This document shows positions 24,636-33,227 of a stretch of DNA of 64,000 nt, one piece after another. Each line of letters begins with the position of its first letter. Within the stretch, counting starts at the first letter, position 1. The notes under the pieces were generated by a model. That model was not told where the DNA came from, searched no databases, and saw only the letters and a program-made list of their open reading frames with translations. A program made the position numbers and the translations under genes. The stretch is from assembly GCA_029569255.1 (NCBI GenBank), contig JAKQUO010000014.1:62001-126000 (forward strand), read 5' to 3'. This stretch comes from Acidobacteriota bacterium (GTDB lineage Bacteria > Acidobacteriota > Aminicenantia > Aminicenantales > Saccharicenantaceae).

Positions 24636-25280
24636 ATGAAGAGACTCTTTCTCGTCGCCGCCGTCATCGGGCTGGCCGCGTCGCTCGGGGCCCAGAGCCT
24701 GACCGAGCTGGCCAAGAGGGAGAAGGCCCGCCGGGAGGCCCTCAAGGACAAGGCCCCCGCCGTGGCCACCAACGCCGATATCCTGCGCGTCAAGAAGACC
24801 TCCGCCGTCGAGGTCGTCCCGCCCGGGTTCGAAGGGACCGAGGTCCTGGAGGGCGAGGACGCCTTCGCCGCGGCCGAGACGGAAGGCCAGGGAACCGGGA
24901 CCGGCGTCCTCCCCTCGGGCTCCGGGGCCCCGCCCGCGGCCCGCCGCATCGTCCCCCGCACCGCCCCGGACGGGCCGCTCATCACAGGGGACGCCAACCG
25001 CGACCAGGCGGAGGGCGGCGGCACCCTCGAGGCCCAGCTCAAGGCGGCCAACGACCTCGTCGACCTCCTGACGACCAAGATGAACGCCCTGCGCCAGCAA
25101 TTCGAGTCCCAGGACGCCATGGTCCCCGGATACGTCATCCAGCAGCAGCTCGACGAGACCGGCCAGCGCCTCGTCAAGGCCCAGGCCCAGCAGGCCCGCA
25201 TCGAGGCCCTCGCGGCCAAGAGCGGGAGGGCCGGGAAGGCGCCGGCCGAGCGCGATCCTGTTTCCAGCCCCTCTGCTTAA
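24636..25280 (+). CDS. Secreted coiled-coil protein (paralogue of 12602)
   Basis: This 214-residue protein has a signal peptide (about 1-20, ending SLGAQS) then SLTELAKREKARREALKDK, the same block as the 12602 product, followed by ADILRVKKTSAVEV (compare ADIAKVKKRPAVEA there). A Gly/Pro/Ala linker and a C-terminal helix (LEAQLKAANDLVDLLTTKMN) complete it. The helix tail QLDETGQRLVKAQAQQ parallels the LLKAEAESAQAQ segment of the paralogue. Function is unknown. Duplication with retention of the promoter suggests both copies are used. It ends 77 bp before the decayed MITE copy. Confidence 0.7.
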   Translation: MKRLFLVAAVIGLAASLGAQSLTELAKREKARREALKDKAPAVATNADILRVKKTSAVEVVPPGFEGTEVLEGEDAFAAAETEGQGTGTGVLPSGSGAPPAARRIVPRTAPDGPLITGDANRDQAEGGGTLEAQLKAANDLVDLLTTKMNALRQQFESQDAMVPGYVIQQQLDETGQRLVKAQAQQARIEALAAKSGRAGKAPAERDPVSSPSA

Positions 25281-25357
25281 TTCGCCTTCTTGCCACCCCG
25301 TCCGCTTCGCTCGCTCCCTCGGAGCTCACGTTCGAAGGCCGCCGCGGTCCGTCCTTA

Positions 25358-25513
25358 GTTCCAACTATGGGCCGGCAAATGGGGACATGTACTCCCGGTA
25401 CGTGCCCCCGTTCAGACATGCGGGACACGTACCGGGGCGGCACATGTCCCGACACGCGCCTCGAGCGCCCGGCAACCGTTCCCATGGCCACCCTCAGAAA
25501 ATGGAAGAGGACC
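25358..25513 (-). mobile_element. MITE copy D (decayed, reverse orientation)
   Basis: Read on the minus strand this begins GGTCCTCTTCCATTTTCTG (TIR, one mismatch in the first 12 bases to copy G), then the conserved body GGGAACGGTTGCC..CTCGAGGCGCGTGTCGGG (in two parts), the two ACATGTAC-type hairpins, and TTTGCCGGCCCA. The far terminus is degraded and no target duplication is visible, so it is older than copies F and G. It lies 3 bases from the gmhA stop codon. Confidence 0.85.
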
Positions 25514-25516
25514 CGA

Positions 25517-26101
25517 CTAACCTTCGGCGGAGCCGTCCGGCGCCGCGGCCTCCAGGCGGGCGGCCAGCCAGTGGAGGATGGCGAGGTGGGCCTCCTGGAC
25601 GCGGGGCGTGTCGCGCGAAGGCGCGTCGAGCAGGACGTCGGCCAGCGGGGCGACCGCCGCCGCGCTTTCGCCGGTGAGGGCCACGGTCGCGAGGCCGAGG
25701 CGCCGGGCCGTCCGCAGGGCCTCCAGGACGTCCGGCGACCGCCCGCTCGTCGTCAGGGCCAGGGCGACGTCGCCGGGCCGGCCCAGGGCCTCGATCTGGC
25801 GGCTGAAGACGCGCTCGAAGCCGCGGTCGTTGCCGATCGCCGTCAGGGTCGAGGCGTCGGCCGTCAGGGCCACGGCCGCGAGAGCCGGGCCGCCGCGCCG
25901 CGACAGTCCGTTGACGAGCTCGGCCGCGAAGTGCTGGGCCTCGGCCGCGCTGCCGCCGTTGCCGAAGGCGAGGACCTTGCCGCCCGCCCGGAGCGCCGCG
26001 GACAGGAGGCCGGCCGCGGCCTCGAGCGGGGCGCCCCGCGTCCCCAGGAATTCGCGCAGGACCCGGCCGAGGTCGGCCGCGGCGTCCTCGGCTCTTCGCA
26101 T
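25517..26101 (-). CDS. gmhA: Phosphoheptose isomerase-like SIS protein
   Basis: This 194-residue SIS-domain protein catalyses sedoheptulose-7-phosphate to D-glycero-D-manno-heptose-7-phosphate, the first step to the LPS-core heptose. Landmarks: GGKVLAFGNGGSAAEAQHFAAEL (phosphosugar loop with the catalytic Glu/His region), LTADASTLTAIGNDRGFERVF and LTTSGRSPDVLEAL. The ATG at 26101 overlaps the plsC stop (TGATG on the minus strand), so the two genes are coupled. Length fits GmhA/DiaA-type proteins. GmhA is preferred over DiaA because of the substrate-loop pattern and LPS context, but no other heptose genes are visible here. Confidence 0.82.
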   Translation of the reverse strand: MRRAEDAAADLGRVLREFLGTRGAPLEAAAGLLSAALRAGGKVLAFGNGGSAAEAQHFAAELVNGLSRRGGPALAAVALTADASTLTAIGNDRGFERVFSRQIEALGRPGDVALALTTSGRSPDVLEALRTARRLGLATVALTGESAAAVAPLADVLLDAPSRDTPRVQEAHLAILHWLAARLEAAAPDGSAEG

Positions 26102-26880
26102 CACGCGCCTCCCTCCGCCGGCCCGGCGGACGCGTCCGGGGCGGCGGGCCGTCCGCGCGGGGCGGCCTCGTCGGCGCCGCGGCGGCCCTGGGCCGACAGG
26201 ACGGCCGCCCGGACCTTGTCCATCAGGGCGCCCATCGTCTCCTCCTCGCACCCGGCGACGGGGATCGGGTCGTGGAACGTGACGCCGACGCGGCCCCGCC
26301 GGGCGTACCATTGCCCCCTGGGCATGAGCTCGAAGGCCCCCCGGATGGTGACCGGGACGATGGGCGCCCCGCTGGCCAGGGCCAGGAAGAAGCCGCCCCG
26401 GCGGAAGGGCTGGAGCTTCCCGTCCCGCGTCCGCGTCCCTTCGGGAAAGATCAGGAACGAGTAGCCCCGCTCGCGGATGAGGGCGGCGGCCCGGGCGATG
26501 CTCTTCTTGCCGCCCTCGGCGCCCCTGCGGTCCACCGGGACGAAGCCGACGTGGCGCATGCCCAGGCCGAGGACGGGGACGCGCATGAGGGACCTCTTGA
26601 AGATGACCCGGGGCGTCCCGGGGATGAGCGACAGGAGCAGGGGCCCGTCCATGAAGCTCTCGTGGTTGGACATGAAGATGTGTGGCCTTCGCGGGTCGAA
26701 CCTCTCCAGGCCTTCGACCTCGACCCGGACGCCGAGGACGCGCCGGCCCGCCCGCACGGCCCATTTGCCGATGGCGATGATCGGCTCGCGGAGCCCCGTC
26801 AGCATGCAGAACAGGACGACCGGCGCGAGGAGGATGAGCAGGACGGCGTAGAAGACGGCGATAACGGCGCTGGCGACCAA
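26101..26880 (-). CDS. plsC: 1-acyl-glycerol-3-phosphate acyltransferase
   Basis: This protein of about 259 residues has an N-terminal hydrophobic helix (VIAVFYAVLLILLAPVVLF) and the four acyltransferase blocks: NHESFMD (the HX4D catalytic motif), KRSLMRVPVLG, FPEGTRTRDG and VPVTIRGAFELM. It makes phosphatidic acid for phospholipid synthesis at the inner membrane. The frame is open much further upstream, but that part crosses the divergent promoter region. The first plausible start is TTG at 26880, with no Shine-Dalgarno and a TATAAT box only 10 bases ahead, suggesting leaderless translation. It is divergent from the sulfatase gene and overlaps gmhA. Confidence 0.85.
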   Translation of the reverse strand: MVASAVIAVFYAVLLILLAPVVLFCMLTGLREPIIAIGKWAVRAGRRVLGVRVEVEGLERFDPRRPHIFMSNHESFMDGPLLLSLIPGTPRVIFKRSLMRVPVLGLGMRHVGFVPVDRRGAEGGKKSIARAAALIRERGYSFLIFPEGTRTRDGKLQPFRRGGFFLALASGAPIVPVTIRGAFELMPRGQWYARRGRVGVTFHDPIPVAGCEEETMGALMDKVRAAVLSAQGRRGADEAAPRGRPAAPDASAGPAEGGA

Positions 26881-26890
26881 AGCGGGGGAG

Positions 26891-26896
26891 ATTATA
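26891..26896 (-). promoter_or_regulatory. -10 box of plsC-gmhA (leaderless type)
   Basis: TATAAT on the minus strand (26896-26891) lies 10 bases before the TTG start; the -35 region is weak. Confidence 0.5.
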
Positions 26897-26906
26897 GCAC
26901 AGGCCT

Positions 26907-26937
26907 TTGACCCCGGAGAAACGAATGGTGTTATAAT
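26907..26937 (+). promoter_or_regulatory. Promoter of sulfatase-like gene
   Basis: TTGACC (26907-26912) and TATAAT (26932-26937) with a long 19-base spacer; the -10 ends 7 bases before the GTG start at 26945, so the transcript probably begins at or next to the start codon. Confidence 0.55.
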
Positions 26938-26944
26938 ATCAGCC

Positions 26945-28960
26945 GTGAAGCCCGAAACCGGGGCCGCGAGACGCCGCTTCATTCGCCGCGGAGTTTTCCT
27001 GTTCCTGGCCCTGTGGCTGGCCGAAGCCGTCACCAAGGCCCTGGCCGTGCTCCAGGAATTTACGGGGGACGATCTTAAGTCGACGGTCACCTCCCGCCTG
27101 GGCGAAGGCCTTCGGGCCCTGGCTCCTGGGCTAGTCGCCTACATCCTGACGCTGCTCGCGATCTACGTCCTCTTCGGCGCCCTGAACGGGCATTACGCGG
27201 GCCTGCTCTCCGTCCTGATCTCGCGGCGCGCCTCGCGTCCGCGGCGCTCCGCTTCGGGACTGTCCTTCCTGGCCGTCAACACCGTCTTCCTGCTCGGGCT
27301 CTACGGCCTTAACGCGGCGCTCTATCCGGCCTCCACCCTCGCCTTCATCCGTCAGTCCCTGTCGTGGATCGGCGGCGCCGGGGCCCTGAAGGCGGCATCC
27401 TTGGCCCTGTTGGGCCTCTACCTAGTCGGCTTCGTCGTCCTGAACATCCGTTACGCGTCGAGAAAGACCGCCTTGGTTTCCCTGGCCGTTTGGGGCGTGC
27501 TCCTGGCCGCGCCGTTGAATTGGGGCTACCTCGTTTACCGGGCCCGGCCGGCCGTTCGGCCGGCCACGCCGAACGTGGTCATCATCGGGATCGACTCCCT
27601 CAATCCGCTTCATACCGGCTACGCCGGCTATCCCCTGCCCCTGACGCCAAATCTGGACGCCTTCCTTCGGGAGAGCGTCGTTTTCGGGAATTGCTATACG
27701 CCCATCGCCCGGACCTTCCCCTCCTGGTATTCCATCCTGACCGGCCAGTACCCCGTGACCAACGGCGTCCGGTTCAACCTCCAGAAGCGCAAGTCCATCA
27801 AGTCGGCCAACCGGTGCTTGGGCCACCTCCTGAAGGAGCGGGGCTACCGGACCGTCCATTACACCGACGAGGTCCGGTTCAGCAACATCACGACCGCCGA
27901 GGGGTTCGACATCCTCCGTCACCCGGTGATGGGCATCAAGGATTTCGTCTTCGGCAGCTTCCATGACTTCAGCCTGGCCAACGTTTTCTTCAACAACCCC
28001 CTGGGCTGTCTGATGTTCCCGTTCCTGAAATTCAACCGGGCCGTCTTTCACCTCTACGACGGGCGGTATTTCATCGACGACCTGGTGATGGCCATCGGCC
28101 GGCTCAATGCCCGGGGCCCGTTCTTTCTGGCCGCTCACCTTTGCATCGGCCACTGGCCGTATTATCACGCCTCGCCCCGCGAGTTCGATTTCCAGAGTGG
28201 GGCCGACCCTCTCATGGCCCTCTACGATTCCGCGCTTTCGATCGCAGACCGGCAGCTCGGACGGGTCCTGGAGGCCCTCAAGGCCTCCGGGGTTTACGAT
28301 GACGCCATCGTCGTCGTCCTGTCCGACCACGGCGAATCGAAAAGAGGCCATGGCTCCGACCTCCGGGACTCCGAGCAAAACCGGACCCTTCTGGCCTGGA
28401 AGCCCGCGGGCACGACCGTCCACAGGGAAGTCGACAGGCTCGTCCGGACGATCGACATCGCCCCGACGGTCCTGGACCTCCTCGGCTTCGGCGTCGAAGG
28501 AGGGAGCTTCGACGGCGTCAGCCTCGGGCCATGGCTCCGCGGCCCGGTCGGTCAGGAGCCTCCCGACGACCGGTCCGTCATCATGGAAACAGAGTTCTCC
28601 ATGGACACGCCGGGCGGCGTCGGCCTCGCCATCCAATCCATGGTCAAGCAGGGCATCGTCTTCTATGAGTTCGACCGGAAAGGTCTGATCACGCTTCGAG
28701 ACATGTACTTCGACGTCCTGGTCCGGCGCCGGAACAGGGCCCTGCTGACGCCCGAATGGAAGCTCGTGCGGGACGTCGTCATCCGCGGGGACGACGAGAG
28801 CGTCCGGACTGCCCTGTTCGATCTTCAGGCCGATCCGGCTTGCAAGAAGGACGTCTCCGCCGAACGGCCGGAGATTTTTCTGGACCTCTGGGAACGGATG
28901 GCGCTTTACTACGGAGAGGAAATCGCGTCGGACAGCCCGGATGCCGGGAGTCGCCGATGA
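26945..28960 (+). CDS. Membrane sulfatase/phosphoglycerol-transferase-like protein
   Basis: This 671-residue inner-membrane enzyme of the alkaline phosphatase superfamily has four or five transmembrane helices in the first 200 residues and then a periplasmic catalytic domain. Metal and catalytic elements: NVVIIGIDSLN (Asp217), Thr257 in ARTFPSWYSILTG at the nucleophile position, and VLSDHGESKRGHG. A Thr nucleophile in place of the Cys/Ser of CxPxR sulfatases points to phosphoethanolamine, phosphoglycerol or related transfer rather than sulfate hydrolysis. The GTG at 26945 has no Shine-Dalgarno. The next gene overlaps by ATGA, giving a sulfatase-prenyltransferase-repeat-DUF362 operon. It may modify LPS or another envelope glycan. 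Confidence 0.8.
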   Translation: MKPETGAARRRFIRRGVFLFLALWLAEAVTKALAVLQEFTGDDLKSTVTSRLGEGLRALAPGLVAYILTLLAIYVLFGALNGHYAGLLSVLISRRASRPRRSASGLSFLAVNTVFLLGLYGLNAALYPASTLAFIRQSLSWIGGAGALKAASLALLGLYLVGFVVLNIRYASRKTALVSLAVWGVLLAAPLNWGYLVYRARPAVRPATPNVVIIGIDSLNPLHTGYAGYPLPLTPNLDAFLRESVVFGNCYTPIARTFPSWYSILTGQYPVTNGVRFNLQKRKSIKSANRCLGHLLKERGYRTVHYTDEVRFSNITTAEGFDILRHPVMGIKDFVFGSFHDFSLANVFFNNPLGCLMFPFLKFNRAVFHLYDGRYFIDDLVMAIGRLNARGPFFLAAHLCIGHWPYYHASPREFDFQSGADPLMALYDSALSIADRQLGRVLEALKASGVYDDAIVVVLSDHGESKRGHGSDLRDSEQNRTLLAWKPAGTTVHREVDRLVRTIDIAPTVLDLLGFGVEGGSFDGVSLGPWLRGPVGQEPPDDRSVIMETEFSMDTPGGVGLAIQSMVKQGIVFYEFDRKGLITLRDMYFDVLVRRRNRALLTPEWKLVRDVVIRGDDESVRTALFDLQADPACKKDVSAERPEIFLDLWERMALYYGEEIASDSPDAGSRR

Positions 28961-29873
28961 CAAAATTCTACCCCGCCCAGGCCGCCGATTTTATCCGCCG
29001 AAGCCAGAATTCCGACGGCGGCTGGGGCTACGAGGCTGGCCGGGTCAGCCTGGTCGAGCCGACCGGCTTCGGCGCGATCGTCCTCCACTCCGGAGGCGCC
29101 GCGGCCGAGGCCGCCCGATCCCTGGCCTTCCTCAAGTCCTGTCAGCGCCCCTCCGGGGCCGTCGGGATCGGGCCCCGGGACGAGGACGGCAACTGGATGG
29201 CCTATGCCGCGCTGCTCGCCTTTCAGGCCCTCGGCGCGGCCGAGGAGACGGCCAAGCTCGCGGCCTGGGCCCTCGCTTTCGAGGACGCGTCGGCCCGTTT
29301 CACCCCCGAAGAAGTCAAGGTCATCCGCAAACGCTACCGGTACCGGCCGACCATCCCGGGCTGGTCGTGGACGCCGCGAACGACGGCCTGGGTCGAACCT
29401 ACCGCCCTGTTCATCATCGCTCTCCGCCGCGCCGGCGTCCCGGCGTCGGAGAAGAGGATCAAGTCCGGCCTGGACCTCATCCTCGACCGGCGCGTCCCGT
29501 CCGGCGGCTGGAACTTCGGCAACCCCTATAGCACGTCTTTCGAGCTCGAGGCCAGTTCGATGTCGACCGCCCTGGCTCTGGCCGCCCTCGGCGCAGCCGG
29601 TTTTTCCGCCCGCCAGGCGGCCGTGGCGGCGGGCTTTCGCTTCCTCCGAGGCGCCTGGCCGGCGGCGTCAGCACGGCTACGCTGGCCTGGTCGCTCCTGG
29701 CCTTGAAGAGCTTCCCGGAAACGTCGGCCGAGGGCTCGGCCGCGGCCGAACGGCTGGCCGGTCTCCAATCCGACGACGGCGGCTTTCGCGGCAACCCCTT
29801 CGAAACCGCGCTCGCGGCGCTTGTCCTCGGCGACGACCCGGCCCTCGTCCCGGCCTTCGGGGGGACGAAATGA
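28957..29873 (+). pseudogene. Prenyltransferase/squalene-cyclase repeat protein, frameshifted
   Basis: The frame starts at the ATG overlapping the sulfatase stop. It encodes terpenoid-cyclase alpha/alpha repeats (RRSQNSDGGWGYEAG, RVPSGGWNFGNPYSTSFELE), then meets TGA at 29704. From about 29660 the +2 frame continues the same fold: GVSTATLAWSLLALK, then LQSDDGGFRGNPFETALAAL, ending in a TGA at 29871-29873 that overlaps the DUF362 start exactly as the upstream junction does. One missing base near 29658-29661 (CCTGGCC|GGCGG) restores a product of about 305 residues. It is either a recent mutation or an assembly error. The repeats bind or cyclise polyprenyl substrates; the specific role is unknown. 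Confidence 0.8.
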
Positions 29874-30886
29874 GCCGCCCCCGCCTGACGCGCCGCGAGT
29901 TCATGCGCTTGGCGGGGGCCACCGCGCTGACGGCTTGGCCGGCCGCGGCGGCGGCCGGCGGACAGGCCCCGGCCGCCGAACCTTCCGAACGCATCTACCG
30001 GGTGGCCCTGGTCCCCTGCCCCGATTACGGTCCGGAGACCCTGGCCGCGGCGATCGAGGCCGGCTGGCGGACGAGCAGCCCGCCCGACGTCCGGGGCAAG
30101 CGGGTCGTCCTCAAGCCGAACATGGTCGACGTCTCGGCCGACCGGCCCATCCACACGGACCCGCGCCTCGTCGAGGCCTTCGTCCTCCACCTCGCCGATC
30201 TGGGGGCACGGGAGATCGTCCTGGCCGAAGGCACCTCGCACAACCGCGACGCCGAGGACCTCTTCCGCCGCTCCGGCTACGAGGCCCTGGCCCGGCGGCG
30301 GGGCGTCCGGCTCCTCGATCTCAACTATGACGATCTCGTGACCGTGAAGAGCGTCTACCCCCGGTCGACCCTGCTCCGCCACATGGCCCTGCCCCGGACC
30401 GTCGCCGAGGCCGAGGTCCTCATCTCTCTGCCCAAGATGAAGACCCACAAGCTGGCCGGGATCACGCTGAGCCTGAAGAACATGTTCGGCCTCCTGCCGG
30501 GCATGGTCTACGGCTGGCCCAAGAACACCCTCCACTGGAACGGCATACCGCTCAGCATCTGCGAGATCAACGCCACGGTCCGCACCCACTACGCCGTCGT
30601 CGACGGCGTCGTCGGCATGGAGGGCCATGGCCCGATCATGGGCTCGGCCCGCAAAGCCGGGGTCCTGGTGATGGGCGACAACGCCCTGGCCGTCGACGCC
30701 ACCGCCGCCCGGATCATGGGCGTCCAGCCCGGTCGCGTCGACTACCTGGCCATGGCCCAGCGGCTGCGCCTGGGCTCCCTCCGTCCGGCCGAGATCCAGG
30801 TCGTCGGCGGGCCGAAGGTCGAGGACGTTCGGACCGACTTCCGGCTCGATCCCGAGTTCGCCGGCCTGCGGGCGCGCCGGGTCTGA
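29870..30886 (+). CDS. Tat-exported DUF362 protein
   Basis: This 338-residue protein begins with a twin-arginine signal (LTRREFMRLAGATALTAW) and continues as a DUF362 domain: VLKPNMVDVSADRPIHTDP, EIVLAEGTSHNRDAEDLF, LISLPKMKTHKLAGITLSLK and the C-terminal VDGVVGMEGHGPIMG and DNALAVDATAARIMG. DUF362 proteins are often tied to 4Fe-4S or redox functions, but no ferredoxin cluster is fused here. The start overlaps the end of the preceding (frameshifted) gene by ATGA. Export fits an envelope role with the membrane phosphotransferase. The catalytic activity is not known. Confidence 0.85.
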   Translation: MSRPRLTRREFMRLAGATALTAWPAAAAAGGQAPAAEPSERIYRVALVPCPDYGPETLAAAIEAGWRTSSPPDVRGKRVVLKPNMVDVSADRPIHTDPRLVEAFVLHLADLGAREIVLAEGTSHNRDAEDLFRRSGYEALARRRGVRLLDLNYDDLVTVKSVYPRSTLLRHMALPRTVAEAEVLISLPKMKTHKLAGITLSLKNMFGLLPGMVYGWPKNTLHWNGIPLSICEINATVRTHYAVVDGVVGMEGHGPIMGSARKAGVLVMGDNALAVDATAARIMGVQPGRVDYLAMAQRLRLGSLRPAEIQVVGGPKVEDVRTDFRLDPEFAGLRARRV

Positions 30887-30945
30887 ATTTCCGGCCAGGC
30901 TCTCCAGGCCGGGAACTCACACGGGGCGTGCATGTCCCCGCGGAT

Positions 30946-30974
30946 AAAAAAAAGGGGCGGCCGAAGCCGCCCCT
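30946..30974 (-). terminator. Intrinsic terminator of pilA
   Basis: On the minus strand AGGGGCGGC-TTCG-GCCGCCCCT is a perfect 9-bp stem with an ultrastable UUCG loop, followed by eight T residues, 25 bases after the pilA stop. A degraded REP-like hairpin (30920-30940) lies just beyond. Confidence 0.92.
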
Positions 30975-30999
30975 AAGAGGCGCAAGTCAGGAAAGAGCG

Positions 31000-31572
31000 T
31001 CAGGTGCTGCCGCCGGCCTGGACGAGGGCCGTGGAGGGCGCGATGATCCAGTTGCCGGACCAAGCGACGAGATCGTTGTCGAAGTCGGCCATGGAGCTCA
31101 CGTTGTAGCGGCTGGTCTCGGGATTCTCCGGATCGTAGGTCAAGTCGCCCTGTTCTCCGTTCCTGCCAAAGGAGGCGATACAGAAGTCATCAGCTCCCAG
31201 GTCGTCAAGCGCAGCCCCCGTCAGATAAGCCATGCTCTCCACTCCATCGATGCCGGTGCCGATCTGGTAGGGCGTGTTCCAAGGGTCGTGGATCGGGAAG
31301 GACTTGACATAGAACGGGGACAGGCCGAGAACAAAAGGATCGCCTGAAGCGATAGGCCCGCCCTCAGCCGTGGCGAGGGTGAAATCGCCATGGTCGGTGA
31401 TGTAGTCCGCGGCGCCGGTCGAGATCGTCATGATCTCCTTCATGGCCGACTTCTGTTTGGCCTTCTGCATGGCCGAAAGGGCGTTCGGGATGAGCAGAGC
31501 GGCCAGGATGCCGATGATCGCCACGACGATCAGCAGCTCGATGAGGGTGAATCCTCTCATCTTTTTGGACAT
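31000..31572 (-). CDS. pilA: Major pilin PilA (GspG-like)
   Basis: This 190-residue prepilin has a very short 7-residue leader (MSKKMRG), then FTLIELLIVVAIIGILAALL with Glu at +5, and a long amphipathic helix (AMQKAKQKSAMKEI). The globular part has DPWNTPYQIGTG, a signature nearer to the type II secretion pseudopilin GspG than to classical PilA. Placement next to pilR, with a perfect sigma-54 promoter, a strong AAGGAGG site and a strong terminator, all indicate the highly expressed major pilin. A GspG role is the alternative, but no gsp genes are visible in the window. Confidence 0.85.
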   Translation of the reverse strand: MSKKMRGFTLIELLIVVAIIGILAALLIPNALSAMQKAKQKSAMKEIMTISTGAADYITDHGDFTLATAEGGPIASGDPFVLGLSPFYVKSFPIHDPWNTPYQIGTGIDGVESMAYLTGAALDDLGADDFCIASFGRNGEQGDLTYDPENPETSRYNVSSMADFDNDLVAWSGNWIIAPSTALVQAGGST

Positions 31573-31648
31573 TTAAAACCTCCTTTAAATTCCCTGGCTG
31601 ATCTCCTCAGCCGGGTTGTTTGCCACTCATAGTTGGCACCCCTATTAT

Positions 31649-31664
31649 AGCAATATGCGTGCCA
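31649..31664 (-). promoter_or_regulatory. Sigma-54 (-24/-12) promoter of pilA
   Basis: On the minus strand TGGCACG-N4-TTGCT matches the sigma-54 consensus at every fixed position. The -12 GC lies about 78 bases before the pilA ATG. GTTGGCAC and GTGCCAAC at 31633-31640 and 31659-31666 also make an inverted pair. Confidence 0.93.
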
Positions 31665-31740
31665 ACTTCGAATCTCTCATAACTTGTTGATTAATAAGCA
31701 TATGCACAAATTGCCTGAGGCCTGACGGAAATAAAATCGC

Positions 31741-31771
31741 CGACAATTGTCATTTTTGCCAATAATTGTCG
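31741..31771. promoter_or_regulatory. Candidate PilR upstream activating site
   Basis: CGACAATT (31741-31748) and AATTGTCG (31764-31771) form an inverted repeat; AATTGTC also recurs directly with 19-bp periodicity. The site is about 100-130 bases upstream of the inferred pilA start and contains the TGTC core reported for PilR sites. It could alternatively form a hairpin at the 3' end of the pilR transcript. Confidence 0.55.
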
Positions 31772-31807
31772 CTCTTTTCGGCTCTTTCATCGGCGGCGGC
31801 GCCTTCG

Positions 31808-33223
<1,416 letters not shown>

Positions 33224-33227
33224 GGCG

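Noticed and set aside
26881-27090. N-terminal extension of plsC
   Set aside because: It runs across the divergent promoters and into the sulfatase gene and has no acyltransferase character.
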